Assembly (NCBI RefSeq): GCF_900608595.1
Contig: NZ_UWYY01000008.1
Location: 62,001 to 126,000 of the forward strand
DNA length: 64,000 bases
Direction of reading: 5' to 3'
Source of the DNA: Promicromonospora panici
Lineage (GTDB): Bacteria > Actinomycetota > Actinomycetes > Actinomycetales > Cellulomonadaceae
Shown here: piece after piece, positions 57,096 to 64,000 of the stretch
How positions within the stretch are numbered: position 1 is the first letter of the stretch
How the letters are laid out: the number at the start of each line of letters is the position of its first letter
Translations under genes and position numbers: made by a program
Notes under the pieces: generated by a model
Told to the model about the DNA's origin: nothing
The model's database searches: none
What the model saw: the letters and a program-made list of their open reading frames with translations, nothing else

Positions 57096-58378
57096 CGGCA
57101 CAGCCGCCCGCTGCCCCGGCGCCGCCCGCCCCGACACCGCCCGCCGCGGTCTCGGTGGCGGCTGGCCCGATCGACGAGCCGCCGGTGATCGTCGGCGACG
57201 ACACCACCGGCCGGACGCGCGCCGCGAGCACCTGGCGCCGGATGCGCTGGCCGTTCCTGGTGTTCGTCGTTATCGCCCTCTTCGTCCTGTTCCTCGCGGT
57301 GGTGCGCCCGCCGACGTCGGCCGACCCGTACGCCCCGGACAACCCGGAGCCGGGCGGGGGCATGGCCGTGGCCGAGGTGCTGAAGGACCAGGGCGTGCGT
57401 GTCACGCACGTGACCTCCGTGGCCGACGCCGTGGCGGCCGCAGGCCCGGGCAGCACGCTCCTGGTCACGCCCAACCCGGCGTTCTTCGCCGACGACCAGA
57501 TCTCGTCGCTGAACCGCACGGGCGCCGATCTCGTGGTGCTCCAGCCCGACTTCGGCCTGGTCGCGGGCGTGAGCCGCAATACCGTCGACTCGACGTACGG
57601 CGTGGCGGAAGGCCCGGTCGAGCCGCAGTGCGACGACCCGGCGGCCCGGGCGGCCGGCGCCGTCAGCCTGGCTCCCGGCCTGTACGACACGTCCACCGGC
57701 TCCGACGCCGTCCGCCCGGTGCTGTGCTGGCCCGACGGCTCGGGGAACTTCGCTTATGCACGCCTGGACTTCCCGAACCGCTCGGTGACGATGGTCAACG
57801 ACCCGGGGGTGCTCCGTAACGGCTCGGTCCTGGAGGACGGCAACGCGGCGCTCGCGCTGTGGATGCTGGGCCAGAACGAAGACCTGGTCTGGCTGGTGCC
57901 GAACCCGATGGACGTCTCCACCGGCGACGACCAGCCCACGCCCGCCGAGCGCGGCCAGGTGAACGAGCTGATGCCGCCGGGTTCCGCCCCGGTCGCTCTG
58001 GTGGCCGTGCTCGCCGCCGTGCTGCTTGCGCTGTGGCGGGTGCGCCGCATGGGGCCGCTGGTCGTCGAGGACCTGCCGATCCTCGTCCGGTCGGCCGAGG
58101 CCACCCGGGGGCGCGCCCGCCTGTACCGGGCGGCCCGCGCACGAGGGCACGCGGCCGCGGGCCTGCGCGCGTCGGCCGCCGACCGGATCGCCTCCCGCCT
58201 CGGGCTGGCCCGCTCGTCCGATGCCAATACCGTGGTCGATGCCGTAGTGGCCGCAACCAACCGCCCGTCGCAGCAGGTGGCAGACCTGCTCTACGGCCCA
58301 CCCCCCGCTGACGACGCCGCGCTCGCCGAGCTCGCGCGCCGACTCGACATCCTGGAGAGCGAGGTCCACCGACCGTGA
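57092..58378 (+). CDS. DUF4350 domain membrane protein
   Basis: 428-residue protein with a Pro/Ala-rich cytoplasmic N-terminus, a first membrane helix (about 53-72, WPFLVFVVIALFVLFLAVV), an extracytoplasmic DUF4350 domain of about 230 residues (YAPDNPEPGGGMAVAEVLKD, which resembles GATase-like sugar- or ligand-binding folds), a second helix (about 300-318, ALVAVLAAVLLALW) and an Arg/Ala-rich cytoplasmic tail containing VRSAEATRGRARLYRAARAR. The order upstream of MoxR is the standard actinobacterial one. Start and stop overlap neighbours by 4 nt each. Function is unknown, likely envelope stress or assembly together with MoxR and DUF58. Confidence 0.86.
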   Translation: MTAQPPAAPAPPAPTPPAAVSVAAGPIDEPPVIVGDDTTGRTRAASTWRRMRWPFLVFVVIALFVLFLAVVRPPTSADPYAPDNPEPGGGMAVAEVLKDQGVRVTHVTSVADAVAAAGPGSTLLVTPNPAFFADDQISSLNRTGADLVVLQPDFGLVAGVSRNTVDSTYGVAEGPVEPQCDDPAARAAGAVSLAPGLYDTSTGSDAVRPVLCWPDGSGNFAYARLDFPNRSVTMVNDPGVLRNGSVLEDGNAALALWMLGQNEDLVWLVPNPMDVSTGDDQPTPAERGQVNELMPPGSAPVALVAVLAAVLLALWRVRRMGPLVVEDLPILVRSAEATRGRARLYRAARARGHAAAGLRASAADRIASRLGLARSSDANTVVDAVVAATNRPSQQVADLLYGPPPADDAALAELARRLDILESEVHRP

Positions 58379-59469
58379 CCGAACCAGCCTTCCCGAACCA
58401 GCCCGCGCCGCAGCCCGCCGCGGAGACTCCCGCCGCGCCGCGGCCCGCCGAGCAGACGCCGGCTCCCCAGCCCGTGCAGACGCCGGTAGTGCAGGCAGCG
58501 CCCGAACCCGCGGCGCCGTCGCACGAGCTGCGCTCCGCCCTGGCAGCGGTCCGTACGGAGGTGGGCAAGGCCGTCGTCGGGCAGGACGCGGCGGTGACGA
58601 GCCTGCTCATCGCCCTGCTGTGCCAGGGGCACGTGCTCCTGGAGGGCGTGCCGGGTGTCGCGAAGACCCTCCTGGTCCGCACCCTGGCGGCGGCCCTGCG
58701 GCTGGACACCAAGCGCGTCCAGTTCACACCCGACCTCATGCCGGGCGACGTGACGGGCTCGCTCGTCTACGACGCGCGCACCGCCGAGTTCTCGTTCCGC
58801 GAGGGTCCCGTGTTCACCAACCTCGTGCTGGCGGACGAGATCAACCGCACGCCCCCCAAGACCCAGGCGTCGCTGCTCGAGGCGATGGAGGAGCGGCAGG
58901 TGTCGGTGGACGGCACGCCTCGTCCGCTGCCCGACCCGTTCCTGGTGATCGCCACCCAGAACCCGGTCGAGTACGAGGGCACCTACTCGCTGCCCGAGGC
59001 CCAGCTCGACCGGTTCCTGCTCAAGCTCGTGCTGCCGCTGCCCGAGCGGGACCAGGAGGTGGAGGTGCTGGCCCGGCACGCCGCCGGCTTCGACCCGCGC
59101 AACCTGGCAGCGGCCGGCGTGACCCCCGTGGCCGACGCCGGGATTCTCGAGCGGGCGCGCGCCGAGGTGGCTCGCGTCCAGGTGTCGCGCGAGGTGCTCG
59201 GGTACGCCGTGGACGTCTGCCGCGCCACCCGCTTCTCGCCGTCGCTCTCGCTCGGCGTCTCGCCGCGTGGCGCCACCGCGCTCCTACGCACGGCGCGGGC
59301 CTGGGCGTGGCTGTCCGGACGGTCGTTCGTGACGCCCGACGACATCAAGGCGCTCGCCCACCCGACGCTGCGGCACCGCGTGCAGCTGCGCGCGGAGGCC
59401 GAGCTCGAGGGCGTCACCGCCGAGGGCGTGCTGGACACGGTGCTGGCCTCCGTGCCCGTGCCGCGCTGA
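58375..59469 (+). CDS. MoxR family AAA+ ATPase
   Basis: 364-residue AAA+ ATPase of the MoxR type, proposed chaperone for assembly of protein or metal complexes with VWA/DUF58 partners. After a Pro/Ala-rich N-terminal stretch of about 50 residues, the AAA core has Walker A GVPGVAKT (91-98), Walker B-like LVLADEINR, sensor I region ATQNPVEYEGTYSLPEAQLDRF and sensor II SPRGATALLRTARAW. Start GTG overlaps the DUF4350 stop (GTGA). The DUF58 gene begins 7 nt after its stop. The Pro-rich N-terminal extension is longer than in most MoxR proteins and may bind a partner. Confidence 0.93.
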   Translation: MTEPAFPNQPAPQPAAETPAAPRPAEQTPAPQPVQTPVVQAAPEPAAPSHELRSALAAVRTEVGKAVVGQDAAVTSLLIALLCQGHVLLEGVPGVAKTLLVRTLAAALRLDTKRVQFTPDLMPGDVTGSLVYDARTAEFSFREGPVFTNLVLADEINRTPPKTQASLLEAMEERQVSVDGTPRPLPDPFLVIATQNPVEYEGTYSLPEAQLDRFLLKLVLPLPERDQEVEVLARHAAGFDPRNLAAAGVTPVADAGILERARAEVARVQVSREVLGYAVDVCRATRFSPSLSLGVSPRGATALLRTARAWAWLSGRSFVTPDDIKALAHPTLRHRVQLRAEAELEGVTAEGVLDTVLASVPVPR

Positions 59470-59476
59470 GGCCCGC

Positions 59477-60829
59477 ATGGTCGTGACGTGGCGGGCCGCC
59501 GCCCTGATGGGGCTCGGTGTGGTGCCCGTGCTGCTGCTGCCGGCGAACGGAACGGTGCTGGTGTGGGCGACTGTGGTGGTCGTGGCGTGCGTCGTCGACA
59601 TCGTGCTGGCCGCGTCGCCGCGGCGCGTGGCGGTGCAGCGGCTGGTGCCGGCCTCGGTGCGGCTGCGCTCCGAGGCCACCAGCGAGCTGGTGGTCCGCAA
59701 CGCCTCCGGACGGCGGCTGCGCGCGGTGGTCCGGGACGCGTGGGGGCCGTCGGCCGGAGCAGGTCCGGGGCGGGGGCGCAGCGAGCGCGTGCGGCCGGCG
59801 CCCGGCGGGGCGGGGCGTCATCTCGTGAACCTGCCGGACGGCGAGGCCGCGCGCCTGCCCACGACGCTCGTGCCGACGCGGCGCGGTGACCGGACGGCGG
59901 GCGGGGTGACGATCCGCAGCCTCGGCCCGCTGGGCCTGGCGGGCCGCCAGGTGACACTGCCGGTGCCCGGCCGCCTGCGGGTGCTTCCGGAGTTCGCGAG
60001 CCGCAAGCACCTGCCCTCACGGCTGGCCCGGCTGCGGGAGATGGACGGCCGCGCGGCGGTGCAGATCCGCGGCGAGGGCACGGAGTTCGACTCGCTGCGG
60101 GAGTACGTGGTGGGCGACGACGTCCGCTCGATCGACTGGCGCGCCACCGCCCGGCGCCGCGAGGTGGTGGTGCGTACCTGGCGCCCCGAGCGCGACCGGC
60201 GGGTGCTCATCGTGCTGGACACCGGGCGCACGTCCGCCGCTCGGGTAGGCGCCGCGGACTCGACGGGCGCACCCCGGCTGGACGCCAGCATCGAGGCCGC
60301 GCTGCTGCTCGCGGCCCTGGCCGGGCATGCGGGCGACCGGGTGGAGCTCGTGGCCTTCGACCGCACCGTGCGCTCCCGTGTGGTCGGCGCGGCCGGGCCC
60401 AGGCTCATGCCCGCGATGGCGGAGTCCCTGGCGACCGTCGACCCGGTGCTCCTGGAGACGGACTGGCCCGGTGTGGTGACGCAGGTGCGCACCCGGATGA
60501 CGCAGCGCGCCCTCGTGGTGCTGCTCACCACTCTCGACCCGGCTGCGGTGGAGAACGGCCTCCTGCCCGTGGTGGACCAGCTCGCCCGCGACCACACCGT
60601 CGTCGTCGCCTCCGTCGCGGACGAGGAGGTGGCCGGCCTGCGCGCCGGCCGCGAGACCGTGGCCGAGGTGTACGACGCCGCAGCGGCTGCACGCGGCGAC
60701 CTGGAGCGCACGGCGGTCACCACTATGCTGCGCCGCTACGGGGCCGACGTCGTCGAGGCGCTGCCGGACGACCTGGCGCCCCGCCTGGCGGACGAGTACC
60801 TGGCCCTGAAGGCGGCGGGCCGCCTCTGA
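59477..60829 (+). CDS. DUF58 domain protein (VWA-like), MoxR partner
   Basis: 450-residue protein with two N-terminal membrane helices (about residues 5-40), a beta-rich region with Arg-rich linkers, and the DUF58 core GEGTEFDSLREYVVGDDVRSIDW (positions about 196-218) followed by RRREVVVRTWRPERDRRVLIVLDTG, a metal-ion-dependent adhesion-like start. The C-terminal part has VELVAFDRTVRSRV and ALVVLLTTLDPAAVENGL, a VWA-like fold. DUF58 proteins are the regular partners of MoxR. It closes the operon; a palindrome of 16-nt units follows. Confidence 0.9.
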   Translation: MVVTWRAAALMGLGVVPVLLLPANGTVLVWATVVVVACVVDIVLAASPRRVAVQRLVPASVRLRSEATSELVVRNASGRRLRAVVRDAWGPSAGAGPGRGRSERVRPAPGGAGRHLVNLPDGEAARLPTTLVPTRRGDRTAGGVTIRSLGPLGLAGRQVTLPVPGRLRVLPEFASRKHLPSRLARLREMDGRAAVQIRGEGTEFDSLREYVVGDDVRSIDWRATARRREVVVRTWRPERDRRVLIVLDTGRTSAARVGAADSTGAPRLDASIEAALLLAALAGHAGDRVELVAFDRTVRSRVVGAAGPRLMPAMAESLATVDPVLLETDWPGVVTQVRTRMTQRALVVLLTTLDPAAVENGLLPVVDQLARDHTVVVASVADEEVAGLRAGRETVAEVYDAAAAARGDLERTAVTTMLRRYGADVVEALPDDLAPRLADEYLALKAAGRL

Positions 60830-60851
60830 CGGGAGCGGCCGCGCCTGGATC

Positions 60852-60919
60852 TGCCGAACTAGTCATCTGGCGAGGTGGTCACGTACGCGACTACCTCGCC
60901 AGATGACTACCTCGGCAAG
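60852..60919. terminator. Inverted repeat of 16-nt units between convergent genes
   Basis: Two units in plus orientation (CGAACTAGTCATCTGG at 60856, then CGAGGTGGTCACGTAC at 60872) mirror two in minus orientation ending at 60915. The 60 bp 60856-60915 form a palindrome centred on GTAC with only 4 mismatched pairs. The units share the head CGAGGTAG and tail CTGG with those at 6402-6518. It lies between the DUF58 stop and the protease stop and is likely a bidirectional terminator. Confidence 0.75.
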
Positions 60920-60941
60920 ACCGGGCCTCGCGTCAGGTGGC

Positions 60942-62120
60942 TCAGTTGTTGGTCTGTACCGCGAGCCGGCGGACCGCGCTGTCGAAGTGCGGCGACCCTA
61001 TGGACCGGTTCTTCGGGGTCCCGTACGAGGTGACGCCCCGGACGTATCCCAGCCGGGTGGTGTTGCTGTAGTGCCACACCCACGGGCCGCCGGAGGAGCC
61101 CTCGCCGAAGTTGCACCCGCTGATCAGCGAGGTGCGTGGCGCGACGCCGCTCTTGCGGGTCCAGCCCTGGCAGCCCCACATCACGCGACCGTTGTCCAGG
61201 TTGTGCGGATAGCCGAACGTCGTCGTCGGCCAGGCGTAGTACTTGTCGGTCTTCAGCCCGTTGCCGCCGACCGCGCTGACCACGCGCTGGCCCTGCCCGT
61301 TCGCGAACGTCGTGATCATCCCGACGTCGCGGGACCAGCCCTGGTTCGTGCCGCCCTTCTCGATCCAGGTCCGGAAGGTGTGCAGCGTGCGGGCCTGGAA
61401 CCTCCCGTACGGCGACTTGTTCTCCGCCTCGCCGTTGAACTTCGGCACGAAGACCAGGTTGCTGTGCCAGCTACCACCCCGCCCGCTGTGCACGCAGTGC
61501 CCGGCGGTGATGACCACCCGCTTGGACCTGGTGTTGAGCGCCGAGGCCGAGCAGTAGCTCCCGCTCCCGTAGCCGCCGATGAAGAGCTTGCCGGTGCTGA
61601 TCGGCCACCGGTTGATCGCGTTGGTGCTCGCGCCGCCGGTGTCCTCGGGCTCCGCCGGGTGGGTGACGATCGTGCCGCCATCGGTGGAGCTGCCGGCCGG
61701 GGCGCTCCGCAGGGTGCTCGCCTGGCCCGCCGTCGTGCCCGGAGCCGGAGTTAGGTCTGCCGCGAGGTCCTGCGCCATCTTCTTCACGAGCGCGGGATCC
61801 CCCGGAGCATCGAGCGGCTTGGCCGCGGCCATCCGCTCCGGCGTCCAGTACGCCAGCACGGCAGGGTCTCCACCCTCCGCGTCGACCCGCTGCATCTCGT
61901 TCGTCGAGTACTTGCGGGATGAGGTGCCGTTCGGCCTCAGTACCGGCGCGACGGTCGAGACGATCTCGGCGTCGGCGGCCGCGGCCGCTGCCGTGGACGC
62001 GGCTGGCACGGCCGACCTGCCGGTGTCGCCCGCGCCCCAGGCCGGGATGCAGGTCACCGTGGCTGTGGCGGCCACGGCGGCCGCCATCGCCACGAGGCGC
62101 AACCTCTGAGTTCTGCCCAC
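60942..62120 (-). CDS. Secreted trypsin-like (S1/V8-type) serine protease
   Basis: 392-residue exported protease. Residues 1-30 are a signal peptide, 31-160 a probable propeptide with ATP/Ala-rich parts (YWTPERMAAAKPLD, similar to pro-regions of actinobacterial trypsin-like proteins). The catalytic residues are His208 in TAGHCVH, Asp265 in SRDVGMI and Ser343 in GEGSSGGPW; the residue before the nucleophile is Ser rather than the usual Asp. Four cysteines (190/209 and 317/336) can form two disulfides. GTG 62120 has GGGAG 5 nt upstream. Substrate unknown; possibly a self-protective or nutrient protease. Confidence 0.9.
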   Translation of the reverse strand: MGRTQRLRLVAMAAAVAATATVTCIPAWGAGDTGRSAVPAASTAAAAAADAEIVSTVAPVLRPNGTSSRKYSTNEMQRVDAEGGDPAVLAYWTPERMAAAKPLDAPGDPALVKKMAQDLAADLTPAPGTTAGQASTLRSAPAGSSTDGGTIVTHPAEPEDTGGASTNAINRWPISTGKLFIGGYGSGSYCSASALNTRSKRVVITAGHCVHSGRGGSWHSNLVFVPKFNGEAENKSPYGRFQARTLHTFRTWIEKGGTNQGWSRDVGMITTFANGQGQRVVSAVGGNGLKTDKYYAWPTTTFGYPHNLDNGRVMWGCQGWTRKSGVAPRTSLISGCNFGEGSSGGPWVWHYSNTTRLGYVRGVTSYGTPKNRSIGSPHFDSAVRRLAVQTNN

Positions 62121-62191
62121 TTGATCTCCCTGTCAGCCTTGACCGGTTTATCCGATCTGATAGCAATCTGGGAGATCGTAGTAAAGATCGG

Positions 62192-62207
62192 CCGGGAGGG
62201 GTCCCGG
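62192..62207 (-). terminator. Short hairpin after the response-regulator gene
   Basis: CCGGGA-GGGG-TCCCGG forms a 6-bp GC stem, flanked by further CGGCCG repeats on both sides. It lies about 20 nt past the regulator stop, reading on the minus strand, and before the promoter region of the protease. Confidence 0.5.
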
Positions 62208-62225
62208 TTTACGGCCGACCGGCGA

Positions 62226-62909
62226 TCACGCCCCGAGGTGGCGCAGCACCGCCAGGACGCGGCGGTGGTCCGCGGCGTCCTGCGGCAGGTCGAGCTTGGT
62301 GAAGATGGCCGCCACGTTCTTCTCGACGGCCCCGTACGACAGGTGCAGCAGCTCCGCGATCGCCCCGTTCGACCGGCCCTGGGCCATCAGGCCCAGCACC
62401 TCGCGCTCCCGGGCCGACAGGCGCTCCAGGGCGTCGTCCTGCCGGGCGGAGCCCATGAGCTGCGAGACCACCTCGGGGTCCAGCACCGTCGCGCCGCGCG
62501 ACACGCGCCCGAGGGCGTCGACGAAGTCCCGCACGTCGGCCACCCGGTCCTTGAGCAGATAGCCGACGCCGCGCGCGTCGCCGGCCAGCAGGCGGCTCGC
62601 GTACCGCGTCTCCACGTACTGCGAGAAGAGCAGCACGGGCAGGTCCGGGTGTCGCGACCGCAGGCTCAGCACCGCCCGCAGTCCCTCGTCGGTGAAGGTG
62701 GGTGGCATGCGGATGTCCGCGACGACGACGTCGGGCAGCGACTCCTCTCGCACGAGGCGGGCGACCTCGTGCTCGAGGGCCACGCCGTCCCCGACGGCGG
62801 TCACGGTGTGCCCGCGCCGCGTCAGGAGGGCGGCGAGGCCGTCCCGGAGGATCGCCGAGTCCTCGGCGAGCAGTACGCGCAGGTTCGACGGATCGTTCGG
62901 CCCGGTCAT
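62226..62909 (-). CDS. NarL/LuxR-type response regulator
   Basis: 227-residue two-component response regulator. The receiver domain starts LRVLLAEDSAILRDGLAALL with the phosphate-accepting Asp in VVVADIRMPP, the Thr/Ser in VLLFSQYVE and Lys in GYLLKDRV. The C-terminal LuxR-type helix-turn-helix reads LSAREREVLGLMAQGRSNGAI followed by LHLSYGAVEKNVAAIFTKL, of the NarL class. Its ATG overlaps the kinase stop (ATGA), so the pair is co-translated. The target genes are not identifiable; the adjacent protease is one possibility. Confidence 0.93.
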   Translation of the reverse strand: MTGPNDPSNLRVLLAEDSAILRDGLAALLTRRGHTVTAVGDGVALEHEVARLVREESLPDVVVADIRMPPTFTDEGLRAVLSLRSRHPDLPVLLFSQYVETRYASRLLAGDARGVGYLLKDRVADVRDFVDALGRVSRGATVLDPEVVSQLMGSARQDDALERLSAREREVLGLMAQGRSNGAIAELLHLSYGAVEKNVAAIFTKLDLPQDAADHRRVLAVLRHLGA

Positions 62910-64000
62910 GGGCGGCCCGACAGACTGGTGGTCGGCAGGATCACGGTCACCACCGTAGGCCCACCGGCGGGGCTGGACAGGTCGAACGTGCCGTCGACGG
63001 AGCGGACGCGCTCGGCCAGGCCGGCCAGGCCGGAGCGCAGGCCCGAGCCGTCGGGCGGCACGACCCGGGCGCCACCGCGGCCGTCGTCGCGCACCCGGAT
63101 CCGGACGGTGCCGCTCGCGCGGGCGCCCTCCAGGGGCTCGACGAGGACCCAGACGCCCGTCGCCCGGGCGTGCTTGGCCGCGTTGGTGACCAGCTCGGCG
63201 ACCGTGAAGTACGCGATCGACTCGAGGGCCGGGGCCAGGCGGCCGCCCGCCTCCACCGCAGGGTCGACGTCCACGGTGACCGGCAGAGCCGACCGCGCGG
63301 CGAGGGTCTCCAGCGCGACGGTGAGCCCGCTGTCGAGGGCCGGCGGGTGGATGCCGCGGGCCAGCTCGCGCAGCTCCGTGAGAGCGTCCTTGGTCGAGGT
63401 GTGGGCGGTGTCGAGGAGCTCGGCCGCCTGGGCCACGTCGCCGCCGTCGGCCAGGTGCTCGCGCGCCTCTCCGAGCTGCATGGCGACGGCGACCAGGCGG
63501 GCCTGCGTACCGTCGTGCAGGTCCCGCTCGATGCTGCGCAGGCGGGCGTCGGCGTCGTCCACCGCGCCGGTGCGGGAGCGCTCCAGCTCGGCCACGCGCA
63601 GGCTCGCCCGGGTGGGACTCAGCAGGGCGACCGTCAGTACCCGGAACAGCAGCGTGAACATCCGCAGTATCCACGGCCAGCAGAAGAACACCAGCAGGCC
63701 GGCCAGCGCGGCCAGCGCGATGCGCGGGGGCGTGTCCACGTAGTACGACGGGCCGAACTGCGCGCCGACGTGCATCTCGCCGTCGGTCCCCAGCTGCGGC
63801 GGAAGGAACCGGTACCAGATCCCGTAGGTGATGGCGCCCAGCCCGACCACGAGGAACACGACGCTCGTGACGAAGGACAGCAGGGTCAGCGGGAACGTGA
63901 CGAACATGAAGAGCAGCGCACGCCACGCCGTGGCGTCGCCGAGCAGGGAGCCGAGCGTGCGCCAGAACCCGCGCGGCCGGGTGTACGGGGCGGGGACCGC
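62906..64000 (-). CDS. Sensor histidine kinase, NarX/HisKA_3 class (5' end outside window)
   Basis: Partial membrane kinase; at least 364 residues are present and the N-terminus is beyond the window edge (the frame continues open to 64000). The visible part has a putative sensor region with hydrophobic helices (TFPLTLLSFVTSVVFLVVGLG; IALAALAGLLVFFCW), the HisKA_3 dimerisation helix with the phosphorylated His in ERDLHDGTQARLVAV, and the ATP-binding domain with VAELVTNAAKHA, RVRDDGRGG and GLAGLAERVRSVDG. It matches actinobacterial kinases with a putative sensor domain. It pairs with the overlapping response regulator. Confidence 0.9.
   Translation of the reverse strand, partial: AVPAPYTRPRGFWRTLGSLLGDATAWRALLFMFVTFPLTLLSFVTSVVFLVVGLGAITYGIWYRFLPPQLGTDGEMHVGAQFGPSYYVDTPPRIALAALAGLLVFFCWPWILRMFTLLFRVLTVALLSPTRASLRVAELERSRTGAVDDADARLRSIERDLHDGTQARLVAVAMQLGEAREHLADGGDVAQAAELLDTAHTSTKDALTELRELARGIHPPALDSGLTVALETLAARSALPVTVDVDPAVEAGGRLAPALESIAYFTVAELVTNAAKHARATGVWVLVEPLEGARASGTVRIRVRDDGRGGARVVPPDGSGLRSGLAGLAERVRSVDGTFDLSSPAGGPTVVTVILPTTSLSGRP

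Noticed and set aside
1..64000. tRNA or rRNA genes
   Set aside because: I looked for cloverleaf-like ends and rRNA conserved segments in the intergenic gaps and saw none; all larger gaps are explained by promoters or palindromes.

Overview
The window is very GC-rich, densely packed DNA with actinobacterial gene families: DppD-DppF fused peptide ATPases, a sugar importer without its own ATPase, a MoxR/DUF58/DUF4350/DUF4129 cluster, LGFP and CHAP wall enzymes, and several leaderless starts with TAnnnT -10 boxes. Together with the mannan-utilisation locus this suggests a Micrococcales member, perhaps Promicromonosporaceae or Cellulomonadaceae. That placement is inference. I see no rRNA, tRNA, transposase, phage gene or CRISPR array. 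50 protein genes are supported; the first (TauE/SafE) and last (sensor kinase) run off the window.

Layout. 1-4.1 kb: sulfur assimilation, a TauE/SafE exporter divergent from cysQ-cysD-cysN. 4.2-14.9 kb: cell-envelope decoration, with three SGNH-fused acyltransferase-3 proteins, one acyltransferase-3 without SGNH, a secreted subtilisin and an LGFP/CHAP wall hydrolase. 15-22.1 kb: peptide importer operon carrying an M14 carboxypeptidase and a GbsR/MarR regulator. 22.3-24.6 kb: PaiB-like protein and YtcJ-like amidohydrolase. 24.6-36.1 kb: alpha-mannan/mannoside locus (GH38, sugar ABC importer, LacI regulator, ROK kinase, mannose-6-phosphate isomerase, GH76) with two matching LacI-type operators. 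36.2-44 kb: gamma-glutamyltransferase and peptide importer operon ending in its own GntR regulator, with GntR-like sites in the leader. 44.2-53.1 kb: a DUF6081-like protein, an NRAMP-like carrier, an alpha/beta hydrolase, a DMT-like membrane protein, two GT4 glycosyltransferases, an acyltransferase and a membrane protein of unknown role. 53.2-60.8 kb: RDD gene divergent from a SpoIIM-GlpQ-like membrane protein-DUF4129-DUF4350-MoxR-DUF58 operon. 60.9-64 kb: secreted S1 protease and a two-component system.

The importer blocks each look like self-contained units. Extracellular or surface enzymes (GH76, carboxypeptidase, gamma-glutamyltransferase) make or trim substrates, a lipoprotein and two permeases import them, and a local regulator with visible operator-like sequences controls the unit.

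The most unusual signal is not a gene. All five convergent gene junctions that have an intergenic gap contain long inverted repeats. Four of these are built from short tandem units (16 or 20 nt, head CGA followed by GTAG) in one orientation and then the other. The two convergent pairs without such an element overlap at their stop codons. A structurally similar palindrome lies in frame inside the amidohydrolase gene, and a 50-bp perfect palindrome follows the RDD gene. This may be a family of small palindromic elements used as bidirectional terminators.
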